Source: Cyanobacteria bacterium UBA11370
Lineage (GTDB): Bacteria > Cyanobacteriota > Cyanobacteriia > Cyanobacteriales > Coleofasciculaceae
Assembly (NCBI GenBank): GCA_003486645.1
Contig: DNGI01000388.1
Location: 1-12,754, forward strand
DNA: 12,754 nt
Reading direction: 5' to 3'
Shown: piece by piece, positions 1 to 6,321 of the stretch
How positions within the stretch are numbered: the first letter of the stretch is position 1
Layout: each line of letters starts with the position of its first letter
The notes under the pieces: model-generated
What the model saw: only the letters and a program-made list of their open reading frames with translations
Database searches by the model: none
Told to the model about the DNA's origin: nothing
Made by a program: the position numbers and the translations under genes

Positions 1-21
1 CACACCCCACACCCCACTCCC
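1..21. repeat. Heptanucleotide tandem repeat at the left edge
   Basis: Three consecutive 7-mers, CACACCC, CACACCC and CACTCCC, followed by another CAC. The period of 7 fits the cyanobacterial short tandemly repeated repetitive (STRR) class. The array may continue beyond the window. Confidence 0.7.
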
Positions 22-51
22 CACATTTTCAGTAACCAACCTTGTAAACGT

Positions 52-59
52 GGTATAAT
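52..59 (+). promoter_or_regulatory. Candidate extended -10 promoter upstream of rne
   Basis: TGGTATAAT matches the extended -10 consensus TGnTATAAT. No convincing -35 hexamer sits 16-18 bp upstream (AGTAAC at 31-36 is poor), as extended -10 promoters allow. If it is used, the rne mRNA would start near position 66 and carry a leader of about 470 nt. It is a sequence match only, and other start sites in 60-530 remain possible. Confidence 0.4.
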
Positions 60-467
60 ATGCAATCATGGGCACAGTTGCACCTAAAAGTTATCGCGGG
101 TGTCACCCGTGTAAGCTTGTTATAGATGCTGCCCGCAACTGTTCTCACTTTCAGACTTTCTACTCACGCGTCACGAACACCAACGCTTGCCTTTTGTGAA
201 GAGGCATGACATTGGATACAAGTTACATTGAGGAAGAGTTCATACAATAGGGGTGTCAGTTGCCTTAAGCCACTCCTAAATAATTAAACGTTCTCTTTTT
301 TAGGTGAAGCTAGAGTCTCGATTTTTAACAATTATCTTGGGTAGCCAAAGCAAGAGGGACAAACCAGTTTTAGATTAGCAATTTGAGAGTTGGGACTTGA
401 GGATCGGCTAGACAAGCATTTAACAATCTCTCAATCTTGGATAGATTTCCTAGCATCCCAAACCAGC

Positions 468-488
468 AATCTAAAATCCAAAATCTAG
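468..488. repeat. Heptad repeat AATCYAA in the rne leader
   Basis: Three adjacent 7-mers, AATCTAA, AATCCAA and AATCTAG, lie about 45 bp before the rne start. The first pairs perfectly with TTTTAGATT at 368-376, so the array can form one arm of a leader stem. Confidence 0.6.
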
Positions 489-523
489 AAAAGCTTAAGT
501 ACCTAAGCGTGCTGCCAATTTTT

Positions 524-528
524 GAGGA
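524..528 (+). promoter_or_regulatory. Ribosome binding site of rne
   Basis: GAGGA ends 6 nt before the ATG at 535. The spacing is good for a Shine-Dalgarno sequence and supports this start. Confidence 0.7.
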
Positions 529-534
529 AATTGC

Positions 535-2676
535 ATGGCAAAGCAAATTATTATTGCAGAGCAACATCGGCTTGCTGCCGTATTTTGGGAAGATCAAATT
601 CAAGAACTCGTCGTTGCCACAGGCAATCACCAGGTCAGTGATATTTATCTGGGCGTTGTGGAAAATGTCTTACCTGGAATTGATGCTGCTTTTGTTAACA
701 TCGGTGATCCGGAACGAAACGGCTTTATTCATGTTACCGACCTAGGACCGTTACGGCTAAAACGTCGAGCGGGTGCGATTACCGAACTGCTCACGCCGCA
801 GCAAAAAGTCTTAGTCCAAGTGATGAAGGAGCCAACAGGTAATAAAGGCCCCCGGCTAACGGGTAATATTACCTTACCAGGTCGTTATTTGGTACTGATG
901 CCTTATGGTAGGGGGGTAAATTTATCCCGACGGATTAAGAGCGACAGTGAGCGGAATCGTCTGAGAGCCTTGGCTGTATTGATCAAACCCGCAGGGATGG
1001 GATTGCTGGTACGTACAGAAGCTGAGGGTAAAGCGGAAGAAGCGATTATCGAAGATTTAGAAGCACTGCAAAAACAATGGGAAGCTATTCAGCAGGAAGC
1101 CAATTCAACCAGGGCCCCCGCATTGTTAAGCCGGGACGATGATTTTATTCAGCGCGTCCTCCGGGATATGTACACCGCAGATGTCAATCGGATTGTCGTA
1201 GATTCCCATACCGGGGTAAAACGGGTTAAGCAGTATTTACTAACTTGGAGTGGCGGGAGAACTCCAGAAGGGGTATTGATTGACCATCACCGCGATCGCT
1301 TACCCATCCTAGATTATTTCCGAGTCAATGCCGCCATTCGAGAAGCACTCAAACCCAGAGTCGATCTGCCGTCAGGAGGCTATATTATTATCGAGCCAAC
1401 GGAAGCCCTGACTGTTATTGACGTGAACTCCGGTTCCTTTACGCGATCGGCAACCGCACGGGAAACGGTCTTGTGGACAAACTGTGAAGCCGCAACTGAA
1501 ATCGCCCGTCAACTACGCTTACGGAACATGGCAGGGGTAATCATTGTTGACTTTATCGATATGGATTCCCGGCGCGATCAGTTACAGGTTCTAGAGCATT
1601 TTAACAAAGCGTTGAAGGCAGATAAAGCCAGACCTCAAATTGCCCAGTTATCCGAACTCGGCTTAGTCGAACTGACTCGTAAGCGTCAGGGTCAAAATAT
1701 TTATGAGTTGTTTGGTAAACCCTGTCCCAGTTGTGGCGGATTAGGACATCTTGTACATCTCCCCGGTGAACCCGAACCCCAGGCGAGGGAGATCGTCGAA
1801 TCATCAGTCCGCGTGGAGTTAAAGGAACGAGAAACACCCGATATTCCGGAATCCTATGATAGTGCGCCGTTCAATGACACCGATGATATTGACTTAATTC
1901 ATCATCCCAGCTACCAGGAGCGAGGGGCAATCAATGGGGCTAACCGCCGCCGTCGTCGCCGTCGCCTTGATGAACCTGTACCCAAGGAGGAATCACTATC
2001 GACGAAGAGTAGTTCTTACCTAACTCCTGTACTTCAACCGAGGTTAGAACCAGAGACAGATACTGAGAGTATGAGCTTTAGCCCACCGTTTCCATTAGCT
2101 AGACGGGGTAGTCGTAGCTCAGAGGATTTGGGAGCAGAACGCTTGGGGATGTCCGAGTCAGGGGAACGAGTAGGGAAACCTCAGCTGATCAAATCCTCTA
2201 GAGAGATAGAACCCCCCAAAGTTATCACGGTTGAGATGACACCGCAAGAACAGGATGTTTATGCTTTAATGGGCATTTCTCCACTAGTGCGGTTAGAGCG
2301 CGAAATCAAAAACCCTAAGTCAGTGGTTCTTTCGGTTGTACTTCCTGGAGAATCTCAGCAAACAGAGATACCAAACTCAGAACCAGTAGAATCTTCTAGA
2401 TCTGTACCCCTATTCTCTACGCCATCAGTAGATACATCAGATACATCAGATACATCAGATACATCAGATACATCAGATACATCAGATACATCAGATACAT
2501 CAGATGAAGTTGATTCGTTGGAAACGGTAGCAATGCCATCTTCTACTGAAGAAGCTAGTACAGAACTATCAGCTAACCCAACGTCTTCTCTGCCCTCCGA
2601 CCACGGTTCTTCCCTAATTCGTCGTCGTCGCCGCCGTTCTTCAGCAACGGATAGTGACGATTCAACGATGGGATGA
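535..2676 (+). CDS. rne: Ribonuclease E (cyanobacterial RNase E/G)
   Basis: Endoribonuclease that starts mRNA decay and processes rRNA, tRNA and sRNA by cutting AU-rich single-stranded RNA. The product has 713 residues. An S1 RNA-binding domain covers about 37-118. The 5'-sensor pair R160-T161 corresponds to E. coli R169/T170. The Mg-binding aspartates are D296 (in IDVNSGS) and D339 (in VDFIDMD), the same 43-residue spacing as E. coli D303/D346. The Zn-link is C397-P-S-C400. From about 415 on the protein is a low-complexity tail, with an Arg run at 471-477, an ALMGISPLVRL segment, eight DTS repeats (633-656) and RRRRRRSSA at 696-704. That last motif is the nonapeptide reported to recruit PNPase in cyanobacteria. 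The start is supported by GAGGA at 524-528. rnhB follows on the same strand. The catalytic half looks complete. Confidence 0.98.
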   Translation: MAKQIIIAEQHRLAAVFWEDQIQELVVATGNHQVSDIYLGVVENVLPGIDAAFVNIGDPERNGFIHVTDLGPLRLKRRAGAITELLTPQQKVLVQVMKEPTGNKGPRLTGNITLPGRYLVLMPYGRGVNLSRRIKSDSERNRLRALAVLIKPAGMGLLVRTEAEGKAEEAIIEDLEALQKQWEAIQQEANSTRAPALLSRDDDFIQRVLRDMYTADVNRIVVDSHTGVKRVKQYLLTWSGGRTPEGVLIDHHRDRLPILDYFRVNAAIREALKPRVDLPSGGYIIIEPTEALTVIDVNSGSFTRSATARETVLWTNCEAATEIARQLRLRNMAGVIIVDFIDMDSRRDQLQVLEHFNKALKADKARPQIAQLSELGLVELTRKRQGQNIYELFGKPCPSCGGLGHLVHLPGEPEPQAREIVESSVRVELKERETPDIPESYDSAPFNDTDDIDLIHHPSYQERGAINGANRRRRRRRLDEPVPKEESLSTKSSSYLTPVLQPRLEPETDTESMSFSPPFPLARRGSRSSEDLGAERLGMSESGERVGKPQLIKSSREIEPPKVITVEMTPQEQDVYALMGISPLVRLEREIKNPKSVVLSVVLPGESQQTEIPNSEPVESSRSVPLFSTPSVDTSDTSDTSDTSDTSDTSDTSDTSDEVDSLETVAMPSSTEEASTELSANPTSSLPSDHGSSLIRRRRRRSSATDSDDSTMG
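1939..1965 (+). other. Internal arginine cluster of RNase E
   Basis: Seven consecutive Arg codons (residues 471-477, CGC/CGT mixed) followed by LDEP. This basic patch, just after the catalytic part, is a recurrent cyanobacterial RNase E feature and probably binds RNA. The alternating synonymous codons argue for selection on the amino acids rather than recent slippage. Confidence 0.7.
2431..2502 (+). repeat. 9-bp coding minisatellite in rne
   Basis: Eight perfect head-to-tail copies of GATACATCA encode (Asp-Thr-Ser)8, residues 633-656 of RNase E. The copies are identical at the nucleotide level, which suggests recent slippage expansion. The 9-bp unit keeps frame whatever the copy number. Confidence 0.97.
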
Positions 2677-2679
2677 TAG

Positions 2680-2714
2680 GTTGTTTGTTGTTTGTTGTTT
2701 GTTGTTCGTTGTTT
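2680..2714. repeat. Heptad array GTTGTTT between rne and rnhB
   Basis: Five 7-mers (GTTGTTT three times, GTTGTTC, GTTGTTT) begin 4 bp after the rne stop codon. They are broadly complementary to the AAC-rich heptads at 2812-2846. Inside the spacer, 2701-2711 pairs with 2740-2750 (11 bp with one G-U). Confidence 0.85.
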
Positions 2715-2774
2715 GTGTTTTATCCTAACAATTAACCAACAACGAATAACCCCTGGATAGCTTTTTCCACACCT

Positions 2775-2788
2775 CCCCTCAAAAGGGG
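2775..2788. repeat. CCCCT/AGGGG small hairpin
   Basis: CCCCT (2775-2779), loop CAAA, AGGGG (2784-2788) lies in the middle of the rne-rnhB spacer. It looks like a small dispersed intergenic palindrome. No T-tract follows, so it is not a convincing intrinsic terminator. Confidence 0.5.
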
Positions 2789-2811
2789 CGAACCGGGATT
2801 AATAACTTAGG

Positions 2812-2860
2812 AACTAACAACCAACAACTAACAATCAACAACCAATGACTAATGACCAAT
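2812..2860. repeat. Heptad array running through the rnhB start codon
   Basis: Seven consecutive degenerate 7-mers: AACTAAC, AACCAAC, AACTAAC, AATCAAC, AACCAAT, GACTAAT, GACCAAT. The rnhB ATG (2845-2847) spans the fifth and sixth units. The last units encode the first residues of the protein. Confidence 0.8.
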
Positions 2861-3471
2861 CCAGTCTTTGTGAACTGCCAAATCTATTTGGTAATCAAGG
2901 ATTGGTAGCGGGTGTAGATGAAGTCGGACGAGGGGCTTTATTTGGTCCGGTGGTAGCAGCCGCCGTGATCTTGCCTGCATCTACCTTACCCCAACTTGCC
3001 TTGGCTGGTGTTAAAGATAGTAAACAATTATCTCCTCTACGACGCTTCAAACTGGCGAAACAGATACAAGAGTTGGCATTGGATTGGAAGATTGGCTATG
3101 CCACCAGTACTGAAATCGACCAGATTAATATCTTACAAGCGTCACTGTTAGCCATGAAACGGGCTGTGCTGAAGCTGAAGGTACAGCCCGATATTTGTCT
3201 CGTTGATGGTAGAGAGTCTCTGAAAGATTTACCCATACTCCAACGCACAATGGTTAAGGGAGATCAGCGATCGCTCTCAATTGCTGCGGCGAGTGTCGTG
3301 GCTAAGGTATGGCGAGATGAGTTGATTGTGCGTTTTGCTGATAAGTATCCGGACTATGATTTATCGGCAAATAAAGGTTACGGAACTCAACGGCATTTGT
3401 CAGCCCTACAAAAGTATGGCCCTTCACCTCAACATCGAATATCTTTTAGCCCTTGCCAAGTCAGGATATAG
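2845..3471 (+). CDS. rnhB: Ribonuclease HII
   Basis: Cuts RNA in RNA-DNA hybrids and at single ribonucleotides embedded in DNA, so it acts in ribonucleotide excision repair and R-loop removal. The product has 208 residues. Motif DEVGRG places D25 and E26. Further acidic residues are D121 (in LVDG) and D140 (in KGD), followed by the IAAASVVAKV helix. NKGYGT and HRISF occur near the C-terminus, so all four catalytic carboxylates of the family are present. The gene lies 168 bp after rne on the same strand, a pairing also reported as an rne-rnhB operon in Synechocystis. The ATG lies inside a heptad repeat and has no Shine-Dalgarno sequence. A TTG at codon 20 would cut too close to the active site, so the ATG is preferred. 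Confidence 0.97.
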   Translation: MTNDQSSLCELPNLFGNQGLVAGVDEVGRGALFGPVVAAAVILPASTLPQLALAGVKDSKQLSPLRRFKLAKQIQELALDWKIGYATSTEIDQINILQASLLAMKRAVLKLKVQPDICLVDGRESLKDLPILQRTMVKGDQRSLSIAAASVVAKVWRDELIVRFADKYPDYDLSANKGYGTQRHLSALQKYGPSPQHRISFSPCQVRI

Positions 3472-3510
3472 CAGTTCTCAATTCGATGAGGTACAAATTT
3501 CTAGGTTTTA

Positions 3511-3538
3511 GGGAGTGAGGAGTAGGCAGTAGGGAAGA
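3511..3538. repeat. Degenerate G-rich heptads after rnhB
   Basis: Units GGGAGTG, AGGAGTA, GGCAGTA and GGGAAGA at a period of 7. They run into the left arm of the hairpin at 3532-3556. Confidence 0.5.
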
Positions 3539-3556
3539 AGATTAAATGTTCTTCCC
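3532..3556. terminator. Hairpin between convergent rnhB and the DUF1997 gene
   Basis: Perfect 8-bp arms GGGAAGAA (3532-3539) and TTCTTCCC (3549-3556) with a 9-nt loop, placed between two converging genes. The position suits a bidirectional terminator. Neither strand has a clear U-tract, so the intrinsic-terminator call is tentative. Confidence 0.45.
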
Positions 3557-3582
3557 CCATTTGAGAAAGGCTATTAATAGGC

Positions 3583-4203
3583 TTAAACGATTGGATTATC
3601 GATGGGAAAAAGCTTCTGTGGTTGAGTGTAAACTCTTGTTTGATTCTCTCTTGTTTGGTTCTCTTGTGTTTGACTATCAGCATTTGCCCATTGGCAATAA
3701 TCTAAAACTAGCTGGTGCATTAATTTCTGCTTAATCCTTAACAAAACGCTTTTGAGCAAGCCATTCCCAGTTGTTTCTATAATAGGTTTAGGAGTCAGAG
3801 AAAGAGGAAGCGGGATATCCACATCCACCGATAAATCAGCTCGACCTTTAAGCTTCGTCACTCCATTTGTTTGATACGGATAAAGTTTCCCGTTTAACTT
3901 AAGAGTAAAACGTTGGTTAATATAGTCTAATCCAATAATTTTACAACCCAAAGAAGCCAAATGAACTGTTCCGTCAGAGTCAGCCCATACTTTTAGCTCA
4001 ACTGTTGGCTGAAAGTTTAACGTTAAGAAATTCAACGGACGCATTTTCAGGCGGAAACGCTCTTGACTGAGTTGCTGGATCAGAGTCGGATCGGCGATCG
4101 CATGAACCAGATGTTGAGGTTGACGTAAATAGTGCTGAATTGGTATGGGTTGCTCGGGGACGGTAATTTCTATTGATTGGGATGCAAAAAAATGGGTAAA
4201 CAT
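3583..4203 (-). CDS. DUF1997 family protein
   Basis: A 206-residue protein of unknown function that resembles the DUF1997 family of cyanobacteria and chloroplast-bearing plants. The conserved-looking core contains IPIQHYLRQPQHLVHAI, RFRLKMRPLNFLTLNFQP and a beta-rich middle. There is no signal peptide or membrane segment. I use the ATG at 4203, which gives the N-terminus MFTHFFASQSIEI, typical of the family. A TTG at 4236 would add 11 residues that look unlike coding sequence. The C-terminal 30 residues are a polar tail containing QENQT/RENQT repeats encoded by a roughly 15-bp DNA repeat, probably a lineage-specific extension. The gene converges on rnhB and diverges from pheA. The family name is from recognition of the motif pattern, with no biochemical role inferred. 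Confidence 0.82.
   Translation of the reverse strand: MFTHFFASQSIEITVPEQPIPIQHYLRQPQHLVHAIADPTLIQQLSQERFRLKMRPLNFLTLNFQPTVELKVWADSDGTVHLASLGCKIIGLDYINQRFTLKLNGKLYPYQTNGVTKLKGRADLSVDVDIPLPLSLTPKPIIETTGNGLLKSVLLRIKQKLMHQLVLDYCQWANADSQTQENQTRENQTRVYTQPQKLFPIDNPIV
3633..3672. repeat. About 15-bp repeat in the 3' end of the DUF1997 gene
   Basis: CTCTTGTTTG occurs at 3633-3642 and 3648-3657, with a diverged third copy from 3661. On the minus strand it encodes the QENQT-RENQT-R stretch of the tail. Confidence 0.6.
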
Positions 4204-4236
4204 AACGGAGGAGTGATCGGCGAGTCGGTTTCTCAA

Positions 4237-4333
4237 TTAATTTTACTTTAATTAACGTTTCTTTACACTCTTTTATAGATTAGCAAGAGATTTCTTAGTT
4301 TACTGCGATTAGTTCGCCCTTTAGCTTCTTCGC
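4237..4333. other. Spacer between the DUF1997 gene and the tnpB remnant
   Basis: AT-rich up to about 4300, then GC-rich. I see no gene. The change in composition near 4310 probably marks the left boundary of the inserted IS-derived segment. The 5' flank should also hold the DUF1997 promoter, but no clear -35/-10 pair is visible. Confidence 0.4.
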
Positions 4334-4390
4334 CGGAAGCCCCGCGCTGTACTCGAAGAGTCAGCGTCGGGATGGATAGGCGGACTTCCG
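4334..4390. repeat. Strong nested hairpin at the left side of the tnpB remnant
   Basis: The outer stem is CGGAAG (4334-4339) with CTTCCG (4385-4390). The inner hairpin has CCC (4340-4342) with GGG (4369-4371), then 4344-4349 with 4362-4367, a bulged T at 4350, and ACTC (4351-4354) with GAGT (4358-4361) closing a GAA loop. Such palindromes are typical of IS200/IS605 ends, and the related right ends encode the guide (omega/reRNA) scaffold. Which of these it derives from cannot be decided here. Confidence 0.65.
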
Positions 4391-4391
4391 A

Positions 4392-5267
4392 GTGGATAAA
4401 GCATTCGAGCGGTACATTCAAGGAGACAAAAACGGTAAGAGGTCTGGAAAGCCCAGATTCAAAAACGACTTTCGTTACCGCACGATGGTCTTTGATGGGG
4501 CTAAGAATGAGTGGCTAAAGTTTTGTACAGTTAATGGCAAATGGCTTTATCTCAAACTACCAAAAATCGGATTGGTTAAAGTCAGAACTCATCGCCCTCT
4601 TCCAGTAGGATTCAATCTCAAGCAAGTCAGTATTACTAAGAAATCAGACGGGTGGTACGTCAACTTTGTACTAGATGATCCATCCGTACCAACGTTTAAA
4701 CGCGAAGAGATTGTTCCCACTTGGGATAACTCAATGGGAATTGATGCTGTCTTAAATGAAGATGTTTACCTGGCAACATCAGAAGGAGAAATCCTTCCCT
4801 CTCTTAAGCCGTTGAGGAAAAACCTGGATAAGTTGGGGAAACTCCAAACCAAGAAGAATGCGAGGAAGAAAGGTCAAGGTAGGCGCAGAAAACTCGCCAA
4901 CAGAGAAGGTCGATTACATCAACAAATTGCTCGTAGTCGCAAGGACTTTCATTACAAAACTGCACATAAGTTGGTGGGTAGTGGAAAGAAAGTCTTTTTC
5001 CACGAGTCTCTAAATCTTGCGGGGTTAACTAAGCGCAATAAACCTAAGCAGGACGTTAGCGTAGCGGGGCGTAGCCCGGAAGGAAACATCCTGACCAATG
5101 GACAAAGCGCCAAGTCAGGGCTTAACAAATCCTGGCTTGACGCTGCATTTGGACAATTCTTTTCAATTCTCGGTTACATAGCTGAAAAAGCTGGGGCAGT
5201 GGTAATTGAAAAGAATCCAGCATATACATCCGTCAGAATGCTTGAAAGTACTTGGGTGTGGCTCTAA
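4392..5267 (+). pseudogene. tnpB: Truncated IS200/IS605-family TnpB remnant
   Basis: TnpB is the RNA-guided RuvC nuclease of IS200/IS605 transposons. This open frame (291 codons from a GTG) retains only the middle of the protein. KAFERYIQGD...GKPRFK is normally internal, so the N-terminal wedge/HTH part is missing, and an in-frame TAG lies at 4377-4379. RuvC-I Asp is D118 (MGIDAVL), RuvC-II Glu is E205 (FFHESLNLAGL), and SGLNKSWLDAAFGQF and NPAYTS are present. The frame then ends in 11 unrelated-looking residues, so the zinc finger and the RuvC-III Asp are absent. Residues 222-232 come from an inserted palindromic repeat (5055-5078). No TnpA is nearby. It should be nuclease-dead and immobile. 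It splits the DUF1997-pheA neighbours. Confidence 0.86.
5055..5078 (+). repeat. Palindromic GTTAGCGTAGCGGG element, copy 1 (in tnpB)
   Basis: Begins GTTAGCGTAGCGGG and ends GCGTAGCCCG. CGGG and CCCG can pair around a 6-nt loop. It lies in frame inside the tnpB remnant, where related TnpBs read directly from KPKQDE to NGQSAKSG, so it looks like an insertion. A reverse-oriented relative is at 6336-6358. Confidence 0.75.
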
Positions 5268-5354
5268 ACGCGTATTTCGTGGGAGAGATGGGTATTGACA
5301 CCCTATTGACTAAAAAGGTTAAAAAAGTATTTACTGAAATTAAATTTATAGTTT
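5268..5354 (+). other. Short spacer between the tnpB remnant and pheA
   Basis: No gene. It holds GGGT/ACCC at 5290-5303 and two -35-like hexamers (see the promoter entry). It may contain leftover IS end sequence, but no target-site duplication is evident. Confidence 0.4.
5306..5333 (+). promoter_or_regulatory. Candidate pheA promoter
   Basis: TTGACT (5306-5311), a 16-bp gap, then TATTTA (5328-5333), 21 bp before the pheA ATG. A perfect TTGACA at 5295-5300 has no good -10 at 17-18 bp. The match is partial and the call tentative. Confidence 0.3.
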
Positions 5355-6200
5355 ATGTCAGTATCTATTGCTCATCTCGGACCACCTGGCACTTATGCAG
5401 AAGCGGCTACGCTAGCTTACCTGCGTACTCTTGGCGGAGACACTGAAAGTCAAGCCCTGTTGTGTCCTTACCCCAGTATTGCCCAAACCTTATATGCGGT
5501 AGCACAGGGGCAAGCTTGTTTAGCCGTTGTGCCAGTGGAAAATTCCGTTGAAGGCAGTGTGGCGATGACTCTAGATACCCTTTGGCAACTGGATCAGCTA
5601 CAAATTCAACAGGGTCTAGTTTTGCCCATCGAACATACCTTATTATCACGGGCATCCGATTTAGCGCAAATCCAAACTGTTTATTCTCATCCTCAAGCAC
5701 TAGGGCAGTGTCAGAAGTGGCTAGAGAGGTATTTACCCTCAGTACAGCTTATCCCAACCAACTCGACAACCGAAGCGCTAAAGTATCTGGAGGGCGATCG
5801 CACTTCGGCGGTCATTACCTCTCGACGAGCAGCAGTACTGTACAATCTACCCATCCTCGCCTCTGCCATCAATGACTATCCGGACAACTGCACTCGATTC
5901 TGGGTGGTAGGGAAGGAACCCTCTCCCGGTGGGAGTTACACGTCATTAGCCTTCAGCACTCCAGCGAATGTACCTGGGGCGTTGGTGAAACCGCTACAAG
6001 TATTTGCGATTAGAGAGATTAACCTGAGTCGAATTGAGTCTCGCCCCACTAAGCGATCGCTCGGTGAGTATCTTTTCTTTATCGATTTGGAAGCTAACGC
6101 GTCTGTCGCTTCTGTACAAGCGGCGCTTTCAGAATTAGCGACTTACACAGAAATCCTCAAAATTTTTGGCAGCTACAATGTTGCTTCGCTCCAGTTATGA
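5355..6200 (+). CDS. pheA: Prephenate dehydratase
   Basis: Converts prephenate to phenylpyruvate, the committed step toward phenylalanine, in the cytosol. It is the 281-residue monofunctional type, with no chorismate mutase domain. The catalytic PDT domain covers about 4-185: LGPPGTYAE (8-16), PVENSVEGSV (60-69), SHPQALGQC (111-119) and the catalytic T180-R181-F182. A C-terminal ACT domain covers about 196-278, with GALVKPL (208-214) and I-ESRP (227-231), the usual Phe-binding motifs, so feedback inhibition by phenylalanine is likely. The length is normal and the gene intact. The ATG at 5355 has no clear Shine-Dalgarno sequence, but it starts the family-typical N-terminus. It is divergent from the DUF1997 gene and convergent with the LON-domain gene. 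Confidence 0.97.
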   Translation: MSVSIAHLGPPGTYAEAATLAYLRTLGGDTESQALLCPYPSIAQTLYAVAQGQACLAVVPVENSVEGSVAMTLDTLWQLDQLQIQQGLVLPIEHTLLSRASDLAQIQTVYSHPQALGQCQKWLERYLPSVQLIPTNSTTEALKYLEGDRTSAVITSRRAAVLYNLPILASAINDYPDNCTRFWVVGKEPSPGGSYTSLAFSTPANVPGALVKPLQVFAIREINLSRIESRPTKRSLGEYLFFIDLEANASVASVQAALSELATYTEILKIFGSYNVASLQL

Positions 6201-6260
6201 ATTAGGGTGAGTTAGTAAGTTCATACCCAGTTGCGTTCATACGTAGTACTTTCTTTCTCC

Positions 6261-6287
6261 CTTGTCCCCCTTGTCTCCCTTGTCCCC
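6261..6287. repeat. 9-bp repeat CTTGTCCCC
   Basis: Three units, CTTGTCCCC, CTTGTCTCC and CTTGTCCCC, in the spacer between convergent pheA and the LON-domain gene. Confidence 0.75.
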
Positions 6288-6321
6288 CTATCTACTAATA
6301 TGAGCTGCAACTTGGTATCAT

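Larger units (their letters stand above)
60..534 (+). other. Gene-free leader region of rne
   Basis: No supported gene lies in this stretch. It holds a short hairpin (arms 95-101 and 105-111, inner CGGG/CCCG), a U-rich run at 295-301, and a 3' part with several complementary segments: 368-376 with 468-476 (TTTTAGATT/AATCTAAAA, perfect), 384-389 with 428-433 (TGAGAG/CTCTCA) and 390-395 with 456-461 (TTGGGA/TCCCAA). It is probably the long 5' UTR of rne. Long, RNase E-cleavable rne leaders that mediate autoregulation are known in other bacteria and have been described in cyanobacteria. Whether this one works that way is inference. Confidence 0.45.

Noticed and set aside
68..199. 43-codon open frame starting with ATG just after the candidate rne promoter
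   Set aside because: No Shine-Dalgarno, no recognisable protein, and a frame this short stays open by chance often enough. It remains only a weak upstream-ORF candidate.
60..360. Searched for a tRNA or other known RNA gene in the rne leader
   Set aside because: No cloverleaf or recognisable conserved RNA could be assembled by eye; only small hairpins are visible.
437..745. Open frame overlapping the rne leader and 5' end in another frame
   Set aside because: It overlaps the clear rne coding sequence and has no ribosome binding site or family resemblance.
2245..2676. Possible frameshift or foreign insertion in the RNase E tail
   Set aside because: The frame continues to the conserved RRRRRRSSA end, and variable disordered tails are normal for cyanobacterial RNase E.
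4204..4236. Eleven-codon N-terminal extension of the DUF1997 gene from a TTG
   Set aside because: The added residues do not look like the family, and the ATG at 4203 yields a typical N-terminus.
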